Origin: Sphingomonas sp. ERG5 | GTDB lineage: Bacteria > Pseudomonadota > Alphaproteobacteria > Sphingomonadales > Sphingomonadaceae | Direction of reading: 5' to 3' | Assembly (NCBI RefSeq): GCF_000803065.1 | Contig: NZ_JSXI01000018.1 | Coordinates: 186,001 to 250,000, forward strand | DNA length: 64,000 nt | In this document: piece after piece, positions 11,456 through 20,213 of the stretch | Layout of the letters: every line of letters begins with the position of its first letter | Numbering within the stretch: the stretch's first letter is position 1 | Position numbers and translations under genes: made by a program | Notes under the pieces: model-generated | The model's database searches: none | Told to the model about the DNA's origin: nothing | Seen by the model: only the letters and a program-made list of their open reading frames with translations

Positions 11456-12637
11456 TCAGGCCGCCTGTCGCCGCACCGCTTCCTGCCCCAGGGCACGCCC
11501 CTTGCCGCTGCGCTTTGCCGCATAAAGCGCCTCGTCCGCCGCGCGCAGCAACGTGTCGAGATCGCGTCCGTCCGCCGGCGACGAGGCGAAGCCAAGGCTG
11601 CCCGAGACGGGCAGGGTCAGCTCCTCGATCCGCGCCGGCTGGCACAATCGTGCGATCACCCAGGTCAGCCGCGCATCGACTGACAGGCCGCCCGGTTCCT
11701 CGCGCAGCATCAGCACGAATTCGTCGCCGCCCAGCCGCCCGACCAGAGCGCACGGCCCGGCATGAGCGGTCAGCCGTTCGCCGACGATCCTGAGCAGCGC
11801 GTCGCCGACATGATGGCCATGCGTATCGTTGATGCCCTTGAACCCATCGAGATCGACCAGCGCCACGGTCACGCTCTCGCCGCGTGTCTCGGCGTGCGCC
11901 AGCGCGGTCTCGATCGCTTCGCAGGCCGCGCGCCGGTTGGCGAGGCCAGTCAGCGTATCGGCATTGGCCAGCGTCTCGACCCGGTGATGCAGCGCCAGCA
12001 TCGCGATCATCTGGCGGTGATAATCGCGCAGGAAACCGATCTTGAGCAAGGCGACGCTGGTCATGCTCACCGCCAGCACCATCGCCATGAAATCGCCCGA
12101 GGCGAACATCACCGCGGCGGTCGGCACGATCCCGACCAGCAGCGCCGCGATCGACGCGAAGCGCAGTGGGGCGAGGCAATGCGCGATGCTGAACGTGCCG
12201 AGCGCGAGCGAAATCGGGATGAGCAGCGGAAAGTCGAGCCCGCCACTGGCATAGCTGACCGCGCTGAACAGACTGACCAGCGCGACCGATCCGGTCGCGG
12301 CGATGTTGGTGCCGCGCAGGAACCGGATCAGCGCGGCCGGATCGGTCCCCGCCGCGCGGCGGCGATGCCACATCACCATGCGGCACAGGCTGAACAGCGC
12401 CACCGCGGCGGTCCAGCCATAATAGCGCAGCGGGACATGTTGATGCCACAACACATAGTCCACCAGCACGATGTTGATCAGCGCGGCGAGGTGCAGCGTC
12501 GGGATTTGCCGGTGAATGCTGGTGAACTGGAACGCGACCAGGCTGTCGGTCACCTCGGGCGGCGGCGCCGGCGAGCAGCGGCTGGCCCATTGGCCGACCC
12601 ATGCCGGCAGGCGGGGGGTAAACGGCGTCGATCGCAT
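11456..12637 (-). CDS. Membrane-bound diguanylate cyclase (GGDEF)
   Basis: The product is 393 residues. ATG 12637 is preferred because GGAGGGGGAAGG stands before it; the frame extends to 12868 without a better site. Residues about 45-190 hold five or six transmembrane segments (for example LAALINIVLVDYVLW, AALLVGIVPTAAVMFASG). The C-terminal GGDEF domain has GRLGGDEFVLML and should make cyclic di-GMP. I see no RxxD inhibitory site just before the active site. It faces the lipoprotein gene at 12817 across a repeat-containing spacer. Confidence 0.9.
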   Translation of the reverse strand: MRSTPFTPRLPAWVGQWASRCSPAPPPEVTDSLVAFQFTSIHRQIPTLHLAALINIVLVDYVLWHQHVPLRYYGWTAAVALFSLCRMVMWHRRRAAGTDPAALIRFLRGTNIAATGSVALVSLFSAVSYASGGLDFPLLIPISLALGTFSIAHCLAPLRFASIAALLVGIVPTAAVMFASGDFMAMVLAVSMTSVALLKIGFLRDYHRQMIAMLALHHRVETLANADTLTGLANRRAACEAIETALAHAETRGESVTVALVDLDGFKGINDTHGHHVGDALLRIVGERLTAHAGPCALVGRLGGDEFVLMLREEPGGLSVDARLTWVIARLCQPARIEELTLPVSGSLGFASSPADGRDLDTLLRAADEALYAAKRSGKGRALGQEAVRRQAA

Positions 12638-12707
12638 CCTTCCCCCTCCTGTCCCGGCCCAATGGACGCGACTATCGGGCGGCGTGGTAAACAAGCGGTA
12701 AAACCGA

Positions 12708-12785
12708 TTGGCCCGTGCACTTGGCCCGCGCATTTGGCCCAGTGTATTTGGCCCGGTGCATTTGGCATGTCCGGGCATTGGCGCT
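12708..12785. repeat. Degenerate tandem TTGGC repeat between divergent genes
   Basis: Six successive units begin TTGGC at 12708, 12721, 12734, 12748, 12762 and 12779; the first four read TTGGCCC followed by a variable GTGCA-like tail. Periods are 13, 13, 14, 14 and 17 bases. The array lies in the 179-base spacer between the diguanylate cyclase start (12637) and the lipoprotein start (12817), so it may be a set of regulator sites, though this is inference. Confidence 0.7.
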
Positions 12786-12816
12786 AGGGGCCTCAGCGGG
12801 CCGGAAAGGGCAGTAT

Positions 12817-13983
12817 ATGCAGCGTGGGACAAGCATGGGTCGCCTCTGGCTGATCCTGGTGGCGGCATTGGCGCTGAGTGGCTGTTACGGCCATGCCTTT
12901 CCCGTCGCGCAGCACTTCATCTACGCCAATGGCGGGACCAAGGTCGCGGCCGAAGCGGAAGTGTTCGTCGATCCCAATGGCAGCTTCTATCCCGATGACT
13001 GGTGCACCTGGTTCGGATCGCGCACCCAGCCCTGCGCCACCTGGCACGGACCGCGCCGCTGGAAAGCGCAAAGCCTGCTTGCCGAAACCTATCGCGAAGC
13101 CAAGGGCGATGTGCAGGACGGCCCGGCCTTCCGCGCGCATATCGAAGCCGACGAGCAGCGGCAGCTGCGCGAGCTCCGCGATTTCGGCAGCGCCAAGAAG
13201 CGCATCTTCATCCTCATCCATGGTTACAACAACACCGTTGCACAGGCCGATCCGCCGTTCGACGCGATCAAGGCCAAGCTCGACCTGCGCCCCGATGACG
13301 GGGTGCTGCGCTTCTATTGGGACGGGCTGACCGCCAAAGGCATTTTCGGCGCCAAGATCTGGTTCAATGCGGTCGGCTATAGCCAGCTTGCCGGATCGCG
13401 TGGCTTGCGCCGCGTGCTCGACCAGTTCCAGGACAAGGAAATCTACCTGATCTCGCACAGCCGCGGCGCGTCGGTCATCCTCTCGGCACTGGGCAATCCG
13501 ATCTATGCCAAGACCTTCCGCGACAAGACCTATCAGGCGATCGAGCCCTGGGGGAATGCGTACAAGGATTTGCTGTCGCCCAAACCGCCCGAGGCCGGTC
13601 GCCACAATCGTCTCCACATCCTGCTGATGGCCGCCGCGGTCGGGCGGATCGATTTCTGCGACGTGAGCGAACAGGACCGGGTCGACCAGGGCCAGGGTTG
13701 CCGCACGCTTCGCCCGCTCCCGGATGTGAAGAGCTTCCGCTACACCATCAACACCGGCGACCCGGTGCTGCGGAAATTCTTCGGCCTCGCTTCGCGGCTC
13801 AACCCGACCAATTTCGGCCTCGATCCGGAGATCGGGCGCGCGATCAATGACGAGGGTTATGGTCTGATGCGGCAATATTATACCGACCCGCCACGGCTGA
13901 AGCACAAGTTCGAGGGCTATGTCGCCGACCAGACCTTTGCCCGCATGCTGGCCGATGAAGGGATATTGCGGCCCGGCCAATAG
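12817..13983 (+). CDS. Lipoprotein alpha/beta hydrolase
   Basis: The product is 388 residues. ATG 12817 follows GGAAAGGG; upstream in-frame codons fall in the TTGGC repeat and are rejected. The lipobox LSGC places the lipidated Cys at residue 23. The central part has an oxyanion-type strand ILIHGYNN (about 142-149) and a nucleophile elbow ISHSRGAS (about 213-220), as in DUF900-like serine hydrolases. It probably acts in the envelope as an esterase or lipase; the substrate is unknown. Confidence 0.8.
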   Translation: MQRGTSMGRLWLILVAALALSGCYGHAFPVAQHFIYANGGTKVAAEAEVFVDPNGSFYPDDWCTWFGSRTQPCATWHGPRRWKAQSLLAETYREAKGDVQDGPAFRAHIEADEQRQLRELRDFGSAKKRIFILIHGYNNTVAQADPPFDAIKAKLDLRPDDGVLRFYWDGLTAKGIFGAKIWFNAVGYSQLAGSRGLRRVLDQFQDKEIYLISHSRGASVILSALGNPIYAKTFRDKTYQAIEPWGNAYKDLLSPKPPEAGRHNRLHILLMAAAVGRIDFCDVSEQDRVDQGQGCRTLRPLPDVKSFRYTINTGDPVLRKFFGLASRLNPTNFGLDPEIGRAINDEGYGLMRQYYTDPPRLKHKFEGYVADQTFARMLADEGILRPGQ

Positions 13984-14044
13984 CCGGAACCCGGTTCGGG
14001 AAAGGGGCGTTTCTAGTGGTCCGGTCAACCGCGGGAGCGTTTCG

Positions 14045-14203
14045 ATGTATATCATTCTCGGCGGAACAGGCCATGTCGGCTCGGCGGCGGCCAAGGCGCT
14101 GCTGGCGCGAGGCGAAGCGGTCACGATCGTCACGCATGACAAGGACAAGGGCGCCGCGCTGAACAGGCCGCGTGGTGAACAGGATTGGCGAAGCGCGCGC
14201 TAA
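14045..14203 (+). pseudogene. Truncated NAD(P)-binding (NmrA-like) gene
   Basis: ATG 14045 opens MYIILGGTGHVGSAAAKALL, a Rossmann beta-alpha unit with the GxxGxxG nucleotide loop, and continues to residue 45 as expected for NmrA or atypical SDR proteins. It then runs into a short unrelated tail and stops at residue 52, while the family is usually near 280 residues. No continuation is seen before the convergent VOC gene, so the rest appears deleted. Confidence 0.75.
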
Positions 14204-14261
14204 TTGGGCAAGTCTCTTCCGTTCAGGGCAATTTCTTTCGCTTGGTCGTGCAAATATTGTC

Positions 14262-14687
14262 TCAAATCCAGCCCGGCGCGTGGACGACCTCCAGCTTCAT
14301 GCCGTCCGGATCTTCGAAGAACACCGCATAATAGTCGCCGGAATATTGCGGATAATGCGCCGGCGGATCGAGCACCTTGATGCCGTTCGCGACGAGCAGG
14401 TCATGCAGCGCGTCGACATCGGCACGGCTATTGGCTCGCCACGCCAGATGATGCAGTCCGGGGGCATGGCGTTGATGGCGATTTCCGGTCAGCGCCGGAT
14501 CGCACGGCTTGAGGCCCAGCGACGCGCCACGACCATCGGCCTGCAGATCCCATTCATATCCGTCCGAATCCTTTACCTGAACATAGCCGAGGAACTCCAG
14601 CACCGGACCATAGACAGCCTTGGCCGCCGCCAGGTCGCTGACATTCAGGTCGACATGATGAAATCCGCCGCGATTAACGTGTGTCAT
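14262..14687 (-). CDS. VOC-family protein
   Basis: The product is 141 residues. The first half begins FHHVDLNVSDLAAAKAVYGPV with a metal-type His; the second half has GLHHLAWRANSRADVDALHD and closes with FFEDPDGMKLEVVHAPG, where Glu is the expected metal ligand. Members are glyoxalases, dioxygenases or resistance proteins; the substrate is unknown. It is distinct from the VOC protein at 10996. Confidence 0.88.
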   Translation of the reverse strand: MTHVNRGGFHHVDLNVSDLAAAKAVYGPVLEFLGYVQVKDSDGYEWDLQADGRGASLGLKPCDPALTGNRHQRHAPGLHHLAWRANSRADVDALHDLLVANGIKVLDPPAHYPQYSGDYYAVFFEDPDGMKLEVVHAPGWI

Positions 14688-14821
14688 CCTGCTTTCCTCT
14701 CCTTGCCGCCGCTCATCGCCTGAATCTCCCGCCGCCAGCGCGACATTGCCTCAGCTCGATTCATAACATTTGCGAAACGACCTGACGGGCCTATGCTCCC
14801 GCTTCTCGGGGGAGACGGCAG

Positions 14822-15301
14822 ATGATTCTGGGCCTTTCGATATCGGCGTTCACGCAACTTCATACGATCATCAGCCTGATCGGCATCGCGGCCGGGCTGG
14901 TCTTCCTCGTCGCGCTGCTGCGCGGGTGCTGGCTGGCGCGCTGGAACCTGGTGTTTCTTGTCATGACCATCCTGACGAGCGTGACCGGTTTCATGTTCCC
15001 GATCGCGGCGATCGCGCCGCCGCATATCGTCGGCGCGATCTCGTTGGTGGTGCTCGCGGTGGCGCTGGTCGCGCTCTGCGTCTTCAAGCGCGCCGGCATC
15101 TGGCGGGCGATCTATGCCGCAACGGCGGTGATCGCGCTCTACTTCAACGTCTTCGTGCTCATCGTGCAGATGTTCCAGAAGATCCCGTTCCTCAATGCTT
15201 TCGCTCCCAGCCAGACCGAGCCGCCCTTCGCCATCGCACAGGGCCTGGCGCTGATCGTCTTTGTCTGGGCCGGCTGGCGCGCGATACGCCGCCCGGTCTG
15301 A
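14822..15301 (+). CDS. Four-helix membrane protein of unknown function
   Basis: The product is 159 residues, almost entirely hydrophobic, with four transmembrane segments (around residues 12-33, 40-64, 67-88 and 92-116) and a weaker one near the C-terminus (IAQGLALIVFVWAGW). GGGGGA precedes ATG 14822. No family motif is recognised. It converges on ung, with two bases between the stops. Confidence 0.8.
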   Translation: MILGLSISAFTQLHTIISLIGIAAGLVFLVALLRGCWLARWNLVFLVMTILTSVTGFMFPIAAIAPPHIVGAISLVVLAVALVALCVFKRAGIWRAIYAATAVIALYFNVFVLIVQMFQKIPFLNAFAPSQTEPPFAIAQGLALIVFVWAGWRAIRRPV

Positions 15302-15303
15302 GC

Positions 15304-16005
15304 TCAGGCCGGTAGGGCGGGAAGAGCCCAGTCGATCGGGGTGCGGCCATGCGCCTCCAGGAATGCGTTCGCCTGGGAAAAATGCCGGCACCCGAAGAAC
15401 CCGCCATAAGCCGATAGCGGCGAGGGATGGACCGCTTTCAGCACCAGATGCCGCCCACCGCGCTCGACGCTGTCGACGAACGCGGCCTTTTTCTGGGCAT
15501 AGGAGCCCCATAGCATGAACACCGTCGGTGCTTCCTGCGCATTGACCAGCCGGATCACCGCATCGGTGAACTTCTCCCAGCCGCGCCCCTGATGTGAGGC
15601 GGCGGCGCCCATCCGCACCGTCAGCACCGAATTGAGCAGCAGCACGCCCTGCTGCGCCCAATGTTCGAGAAAGCCATGTCGCGCTGGCGGGATGTCGAGG
15701 TCGGCCGCCAACTCCTTGTAGATATTGACCAGCGAGGGCGGGGGCCGGACGCCCGGCTTGACCGAAAAGCACAGGCCATGCGCCTGGCCCTCGCCATGAT
15801 AGGGATCCTGGCCGAGGATCACCACGCGCACCGCCTCTGGCGGGGTCAGGTCGAGCGCGCGAAACCATTCGTCGCCGCGCGGGAAGATGCGGGTGCCCGC
15901 CGCCTTCTCGGCGACCAGGAAACTCTTCAACGCCTGCATGTACGGGCTGTCGAACTCGGCGCGCAGCGGTTCGAGCCAGCCGGGATGCAGCTTGATGTCG
16001 GACAT
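15304..16005 (-). CDS. ung: Uracil-DNA glycosylase, family 1
   Basis: The enzyme removes uracil from DNA in base excision repair. The product is 233 residues, the normal size. The catalytic water-activating motif GQDPYHG spans residues 65-71 (Asp67), and the C-terminal [11 protein letters not shown] loop is intact. It lies close to an endonuclease III-like gene on the same strand, which fits a base-repair neighbourhood. Confidence 0.96.
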   Translation of the reverse strand: MSDIKLHPGWLEPLRAEFDSPYMQALKSFLVAEKAAGTRIFPRGDEWFRALDLTPPEAVRVVILGQDPYHGEGQAHGLCFSVKPGVRPPPSLVNIYKELAADLDIPPARHGFLEHWAQQGVLLLNSVLTVRMGAAASHQGRGWEKFTDAVIRLVNAQEAPTVFMLWGSYAQKKAAFVDSVERGGRHLVLKAVHPSPLSAYGGFFGCRHFSQANAFLEAHGRTPIDWALPALPA

Positions 16006-16053
16006 CGGCGTTCCTCCTTCGCACCATGCAGTGCCGGGGGAGCGCGCCTGCTG

Positions 16054-16737
16054 TCAATTGTGCGCCGATGGGCAATCGCGCCGCAAAGGGCACGCGCCGC
16101 AGATCGGGGCGTCGGGACGGCAGGCGATCTGGCCCAGCCGCTTGAGCAGCATGTGGAGGGTCAGAAAGTCATCGGCGTCCCAATCGGGCATCGCCGCCGT
16201 GACGGCTTCGCTGGCGGTGCGCGCGTCGCTCCGCGCGGTCACGAAACCGAGCCGGATGAGGACGCGAAGCACATGGCCATCGACGATCAGCACCGGCCGG
16301 CGCAGCGTGCTGGCGTTGAGCGTCGCCGCGGCGACCTTGCGCCCAACGCCGGGCAGCCGCTCAAGCCAGGCAAGCGCCGTGTCGAGCGGCGGTTCGCCGA
16401 GAAAGTCGAGGCAGAAGTCCGGCCGCTCGCGCCCGACCATCCGCAGCGCAGTGACCAGCCATTCGGCTTTTTCCCGGGCGAAAGTCACCTCGGCGATCGC
16501 CTGCGTCACCATCCGCGGATCCGCCCTGGCAATGCCGCGCGCCGAACCGAAGCGGGCACGAAGGCTATGATAGGCGGAGAGCGAGACGGGGTCGCGCGTC
16601 CGCCCGCTGATCAGCGATTTGACCAGCTGGCCGATCGGCTTGCGGCGCGGCAAAGGCTCGATCTCGGCCAGCATCGGCATCAGGCGGTCGCGCCACCGCC
16701 CGATATCCCGCGTCGTGAAGTCGAACAGCGACTGCAT
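16054..16737 (-). CDS. Endonuclease III-like HhH-GPD DNA glycosylase
   Basis: The product is 227 residues from ATG 16737; a TTG at 16779 is in frame but less likely. It carries the helix-hairpin-helix LPGVGRKVAAATL with the catalytic Lys, a following VDGHVLRVLIRLG where Asp is essential, and a C-terminal iron-sulphur motif CRPDAPICGACPLRRDC (CX6CX2CX5C). It should act on oxidised pyrimidines or mismatches. It is more diverged than the usual Nth of this group, so the exact substrate is uncertain. Confidence 0.88.
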   Translation of the reverse strand: MQSLFDFTTRDIGRWRDRLMPMLAEIEPLPRRKPIGQLVKSLISGRTRDPVSLSAYHSLRARFGSARGIARADPRMVTQAIAEVTFAREKAEWLVTALRMVGRERPDFCLDFLGEPPLDTALAWLERLPGVGRKVAAATLNASTLRRPVLIVDGHVLRVLIRLGFVTARSDARTASEAVTAAMPDWDADDFLTLHMLLKRLGQIACRPDAPICGACPLRRDCPSAHN

Positions 16738-16792
16738 GTCCGGCGTATAGAACAAAATAGGAACAAAGGCAAGCGCCAACCGGCGCGCGTCG

Positions 16793-17119
16793 CTAGCGCT
16801 TCTTCACGAACTCCGCGCGCAGGACGAGGCCTTTGATGCCTTCATAACGGCAATCGATTTCCTGGGGATCCCCGGTCAGCCGGATCGACTTGATCAGTGT
16901 GCCGCGCTTCAGCGTCTGGCCTGCGCCCTTGACCGTGAGGTCCTTGATCAGCGTGACCTGATCGCCATCGGCGAGCAGATTGCCGACCGAATCGCGCACC
17001 TCGATCGCGGCGGCGCCCTCGGCGCCGGCTTTGGCGCCGGCTTTGGCGTTCGCATCAGCCGCGCTGATCCATTCGCCGCTCACCTCGTCATAGACGAATG
17101 CGTCGTCATTCTCCGGCAT
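16793..17119 (-). CDS. PhnA/YjdM-like protein without zinc ribbon
   Basis: The product is 108 residues. Residues about 40-108 match the PhnA C-terminal domain: VRDSVGNLLADGDQVTLIKD, KGAGQTLKRGTLIKSIRLTG and a final LRAEFVKKR. The zinc ribbon of longer YjdM proteins is missing, replaced by an Ala/Lys-rich linker with GAKAGAKAG-like repeats. Despite the old name, the family has no shown role in phosphonate use. Confidence 0.85.
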   Translation of the reverse strand: MPENDDAFVYDEVSGEWISAADANAKAGAKAGAEGAAAIEVRDSVGNLLADGDQVTLIKDLTVKGAGQTLKRGTLIKSIRLTGDPQEIDCRYEGIKGLVLRAEFVKKR

Positions 17120-17131
17120 GAAGGGCGGCGA

Positions 17132-17257
17132 TCAGCTTTTAAGGGTCGTGATTTCGACCGCCTTGCCCTTGGTCGAGCTGTTGGCGGCGATCGTCTTGAC
17201 CTTTTCCGCCTTGGGTTTGCGGACTTCCTTGTTCGATTTCTTCTGGCTCTTGGCCAT
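17132..17257 (-). CDS. Small basic protein, 41 residues
   Basis: ATG 17257 has AGGAGAG a few bases upstream and opens MAKSQKKSNKEVRKPKAEKV, continuing to ITTLKS. It is rich in Lys and Ser and probably unstructured, like small basic proteins annotated in many alphaproteobacteria. It ends 12 bases before the PhnA-like start and is likely cotranscribed with it. Function unknown. Confidence 0.75.
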   Translation of the reverse strand: MAKSQKKSNKEVRKPKAEKVKTIAANSSTKGKAVEITTLKS

Positions 17258-17419
17258 GACGGCTCTCCTGAAGGGCGAGGCGCCCCTGGGGCCGTTCTAC
17301 ACGAAAAGCCGAAGTCCGGCATAAAAGCTTCGGATGGAAGGGCGGATAAGATCCGCCGGCAATTCGGGGGCCGGATCGGGCGCGGCGTTATCGCGGTCGC
17401 GCCCTGCCGGGCCTGGGGT

Positions 17420-17518
17420 TCAGCCGATCATGCTCGCGCCGTTGGCGGCATGCTGGCTGAGGATCATGAGGACGGTCATCGCAAAGGAAGCGAGGCCGAT
17501 AAAGATGCTGCGAGTCAT
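17420..17518 (-). CDS. Membrane micropeptide, 32 residues
   Basis: The frame MTRSIFIGLASFAMTVLMIL continues to SQHAANGASMIG and contains one hydrophobic helix. The ribosome site before ATG 17518 is weak. It lies 30 bases downstream of another micropeptide of similar build, and the pair may be one transcript. Confidence 0.55.
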   Translation of the reverse strand: MTRSIFIGLASFAMTVLMILSQHAANGASMIG

Positions 17519-17548
17519 TGTCTGTGTCCGGGTCGAGGAACCTTCGGG

Positions 17549-17659
17549 TCAGGCGACCGGAAGGACGGGAACTGCTGCGCTGATCATCACGGCGGCAACG
17601 AAGAGTGATGCGACGAGCGAGAAGGCAACGCGCTGGGCGGATTCGAAACGGATGGACAT
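17549..17659 (-). CDS. Membrane micropeptide, 36 residues
   Basis: ATG 17659 has GGGAG eight bases upstream. The product MSIRFESAQRVAFSLVASLF continues as VAAVMISAAVPVLPVA: a short charged head and one hydrophobic helix, possibly a cleavable signal. The AT-rich spacer 17660-17843 probably holds its promoter. Confidence 0.65.
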   Translation of the reverse strand: MSIRFESAQRVAFSLVASLFVAAVMISAAVPVLPVA

Positions 17660-17843
17660 GGTATTCACTCCCTGATTTTCGGCGATCCGGACCATCCGGT
17701 TGCCGATGCCAAGGGGATTGCACGGAGCGTGCCAGTTTTATAACTCATTGTATTTACGCAATAAGTAATTTTATTGCGGCGCAAATGCTCAGGGATTGCC
17801 AATTTACGCAGTATTTTTTGCCAATATTTGGCGCTGATCGGGT

Positions 17844-18908
17844 TCAGCCAATTTTGCCCCGGTTCCGGCCCGCATGTTTTGCGGCATAAAGCAGTGCATC
17901 CGCGCGCGCGAACACCGTCCCGAACTGTTCGTCCGCCGCCGCGCCGGTCAATCCCGCGGAGAAAGTGACGGCACCCAGCGGCTCGTCCGATTCGCGCAGG
18001 CGGTAGCGTTTGCCCGCGACGGTTTCGCGAGTATTCTCCAGCATCGCCATGGCGACGTCCCGCGGGATGCCCGTGAACAGGACGGCGAACTCCTCGCCGC
18101 CATAGCGCGCGACAAGATGCCCTTCGCAACCCAGGCGCAAGGCTTCGCCGATCGCCTTCAGCACCCGGTCGCCGATCATATGGCCGAACCGGTCGTTGAC
18201 CCGTTTGAAATGGTCGATGTCGCAGACCGCGACGCAGACCGGGATGCCGGTTGCGACCTGTGCGGCATAGGCTTCTTCAAAGGCGCGGCGATTGGGCAGG
18301 TCGGTCAGCGGGTCGCGCCGCGCATTGTCACGCGCTTCTTCCAGCCGGGCGCGGAGTTCGGTCGCTTCGTGCGTCGCCGCTTCGAGCCGGGTTTCGGCTG
18401 TGCGCACCCGGTCCAGCATCCGCGTGGTGATGCGCACGACCTCATCGACGTCCAATGTTTCCGACCCGAGCGTGTCGTGCGCCAGCTTGTCATGGCTGTG
18501 CAGGATCGCATCCGCGCTGGCGGCGAGGTCGCGGCCAAAGCCTTCGGTCTCGGCGCGCATCGCCAGCACCATGTCGGTAAAGCCCTCGACCTGCATCTGG
18601 GTCTGGGCGACCAGCCCGTCGCTCCTGGCGCGGACCATCTGCTCGGTCGGAGTCGGCGGCGCGAGCGCGCCGATTTCTCCGCCGAGATTTTCGATGTCGC
18701 GCCGTGACAGGCACACGCCGCCATCCGTCAGATGGGCGACCGCCCGGGCCAGGGGGCCGTGAGTATCGGTAAGAACACGATAGGCAAAGGCATAGTGAAG
18801 CGGGTCGGGACTGAGGTGGTTGTCGCGCAGGAATTCACCGATGCGGCAGAAGAGCTGAGCCGACGTCTCATCGGTGTCTGCCACCCGCTGTGCACTCGCG
18901 CCCGTCAT
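17844..18908 (-). CDS. Cytoplasmic diguanylate cyclase (GGEEF)
   Basis: The product is 354 residues. ATG 18908 follows GAAGAGG; a GTG eight codons upstream is an alternative. No transmembrane segment is present. Residues 1-180 are mostly helical with a coiled-coil-like stretch ([20 protein letters not shown]), and the C-terminal half is a GGDEF domain with [12 protein letters not shown] and [11 protein letters not shown]. It should make cyclic di-GMP. I see no RxxD product-inhibition site. Confidence 0.92.
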   Translation of the reverse strand: MTGASAQRVADTDETSAQLFCRIGEFLRDNHLSPDPLHYAFAYRVLTDTHGPLARAVAHLTDGGVCLSRRDIENLGGEIGALAPPTPTEQMVRARSDGLVAQTQMQVEGFTDMVLAMRAETEGFGRDLAASADAILHSHDKLAHDTLGSETLDVDEVVRITTRMLDRVRTAETRLEAATHEATELRARLEEARDNARRDPLTDLPNRRAFEEAYAAQVATGIPVCVAVCDIDHFKRVNDRFGHMIGDRVLKAIGEALRLGCEGHLVARYGGEEFAVLFTGIPRDVAMAMLENTRETVAGKRYRLRESDEPLGAVTFSAGLTGAAADEQFGTVFARADALLYAAKHAGRNRGKIG

Positions 18909-19042
18909 AGCCGCCTCTTCATCCCTTGCCACCGCGGCCTCCGCTCACCGAGCACGGCACGACTTCCCCTTCCGACAAAGGTGATAAGGTCGAACTGCTA
19001 ATAACCGATGACCGACCGTAACGACTTCGTCGCCCGCTGTTA

Positions 19043-20128
19043 TCAACGGGTGAAGGCGATGCCGATCCGCGCGTGGCTATCGCTGCTGTCGAACCGACTC
19101 AATGCTTCGCCGTAACCGGTAAAGGCCTGGCCGAAGAAATACAGCCCGACCGGACCGACCCTGGTCAACGGATAGGATATGAACAGCTCGCCGGAGCCCT
19201 TGCCCGTGCCCGGATTGCCGCGCACGGTGCCCGCGATCTTCAATCCGTCGGCTTGCGCGATCGAAGCGCTGAGCGAGGTATAGCCCCAATAACGGTCGAG
19301 ATCGGTGCCGCGCCCGACGCGACTGGCGTAAAACCACGCTTGCGGCGTCAGTTCGAAGCGCCAGTCATTGCCCAGGTCGAAAGTCCTGGTCGCGCGAATG
19401 AAGATGCGGTTGACGTCGATCGACTGGCCGCCGGCCTCGCCGTTCGAATCATGGCGATAGCCAGCGGCAATGATCGCCGACCGGCCGATCGGCAATTCGG
19501 CGAACAGCTCGGGACTATAGGTCGTCGGACGGATCGGCCCCGATGGTCGGTCGAGCGCCCAGAACATCGTCTGGGTATAAGCGCCCTTCAGGCGCAAGCC
19601 GTCCGCGTCGCCGAGCAGCCGGATCGCGGCGCTGAACTGCATCTTGGCGCCGGCAGCGCCGGGGCCATAGACGCCATAGGTCGGTTCATAGGGGCTGATC
19701 CGGCCAGCAAGCGCGGTCGCGGTGCCGTTGGAACTGCGCGACAGCTCTTCTACCGGCGGCTTTGACGGTGCTGTGGCTTGTATCGGTGGGGCGTCGTTCG
19801 CGATGACCAGCTGAGTGGGCGTCCGGGCCGTCATCTGAACCGCGGCAAGGCGGTAGTGCATTCGTGCGAAGCCGCCCGGCGGCACCATCGCCTGCCCATC
19901 GGGCGCGGCGACGAGGCGCAGCTTGGCGCCGTCCTTCGCCACGGTTTCGATGGTGCCGGGGCCGGCGGCGGGCAGAGCGATATTGCCTTCGTTGAGCAGG
20001 AAGACCTCGACTCCCTCCCGGGCTGCGTCGGCGGTGGCGGGTGGCTCGACCAGCGGGCGAAGCTGGGCCGCGGCTGGCGTGGCGACGACCAGCAGCGCCA
20101 GAACGGGAGCGATGGCAAGGCTATGCAT
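19043..20128 (-). CDS. pldA: Outer-membrane phospholipase A (OMPLA-like)
   Basis: The product is 361 residues with signal peptide MHSLAIAPVLALLVVATPAAA then Q. After a Pro-rich and Ala-rich region of about 130 residues, the barrel part carries YRHDSNG followed by a DVNR segment. His and Ser two apart, with Asn 12 after the Ser, is the exact spacing of the OMPLA triad (H142, S144, N156 in Escherichia coli). It should hydrolyse phospholipids in the outer leaflet. The final FTR ending suits a barrel protein. Confidence 0.88.
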   Translation of the reverse strand: MHSLAIAPVLALLVVATPAAAQLRPLVEPPATADAAREGVEVFLLNEGNIALPAAGPGTIETVAKDGAKLRLVAAPDGQAMVPPGGFARMHYRLAAVQMTARTPTQLVIANDAPPIQATAPSKPPVEELSRSSNGTATALAGRISPYEPTYGVYGPGAAGAKMQFSAAIRLLGDADGLRLKGAYTQTMFWALDRPSGPIRPTTYSPELFAELPIGRSAIIAAGYRHDSNGEAGGQSIDVNRIFIRATRTFDLGNDWRFELTPQAWFYASRVGRGTDLDRYWGYTSLSASIAQADGLKIAGTVRGNPGTGKGSGELFISYPLTRVGPVGLYFFGQAFTGYGEALSRFDSSDSHARIGIAFTR

Positions 20129-20213
20129 CGCGGCGTGATGCCAGCCGTTTGTTACGGAAGCGAGTCTCGATTAGCGGCTGGCGATCTGCGGCCGGGAAAG
20201 CTAGGCGAAGGCA

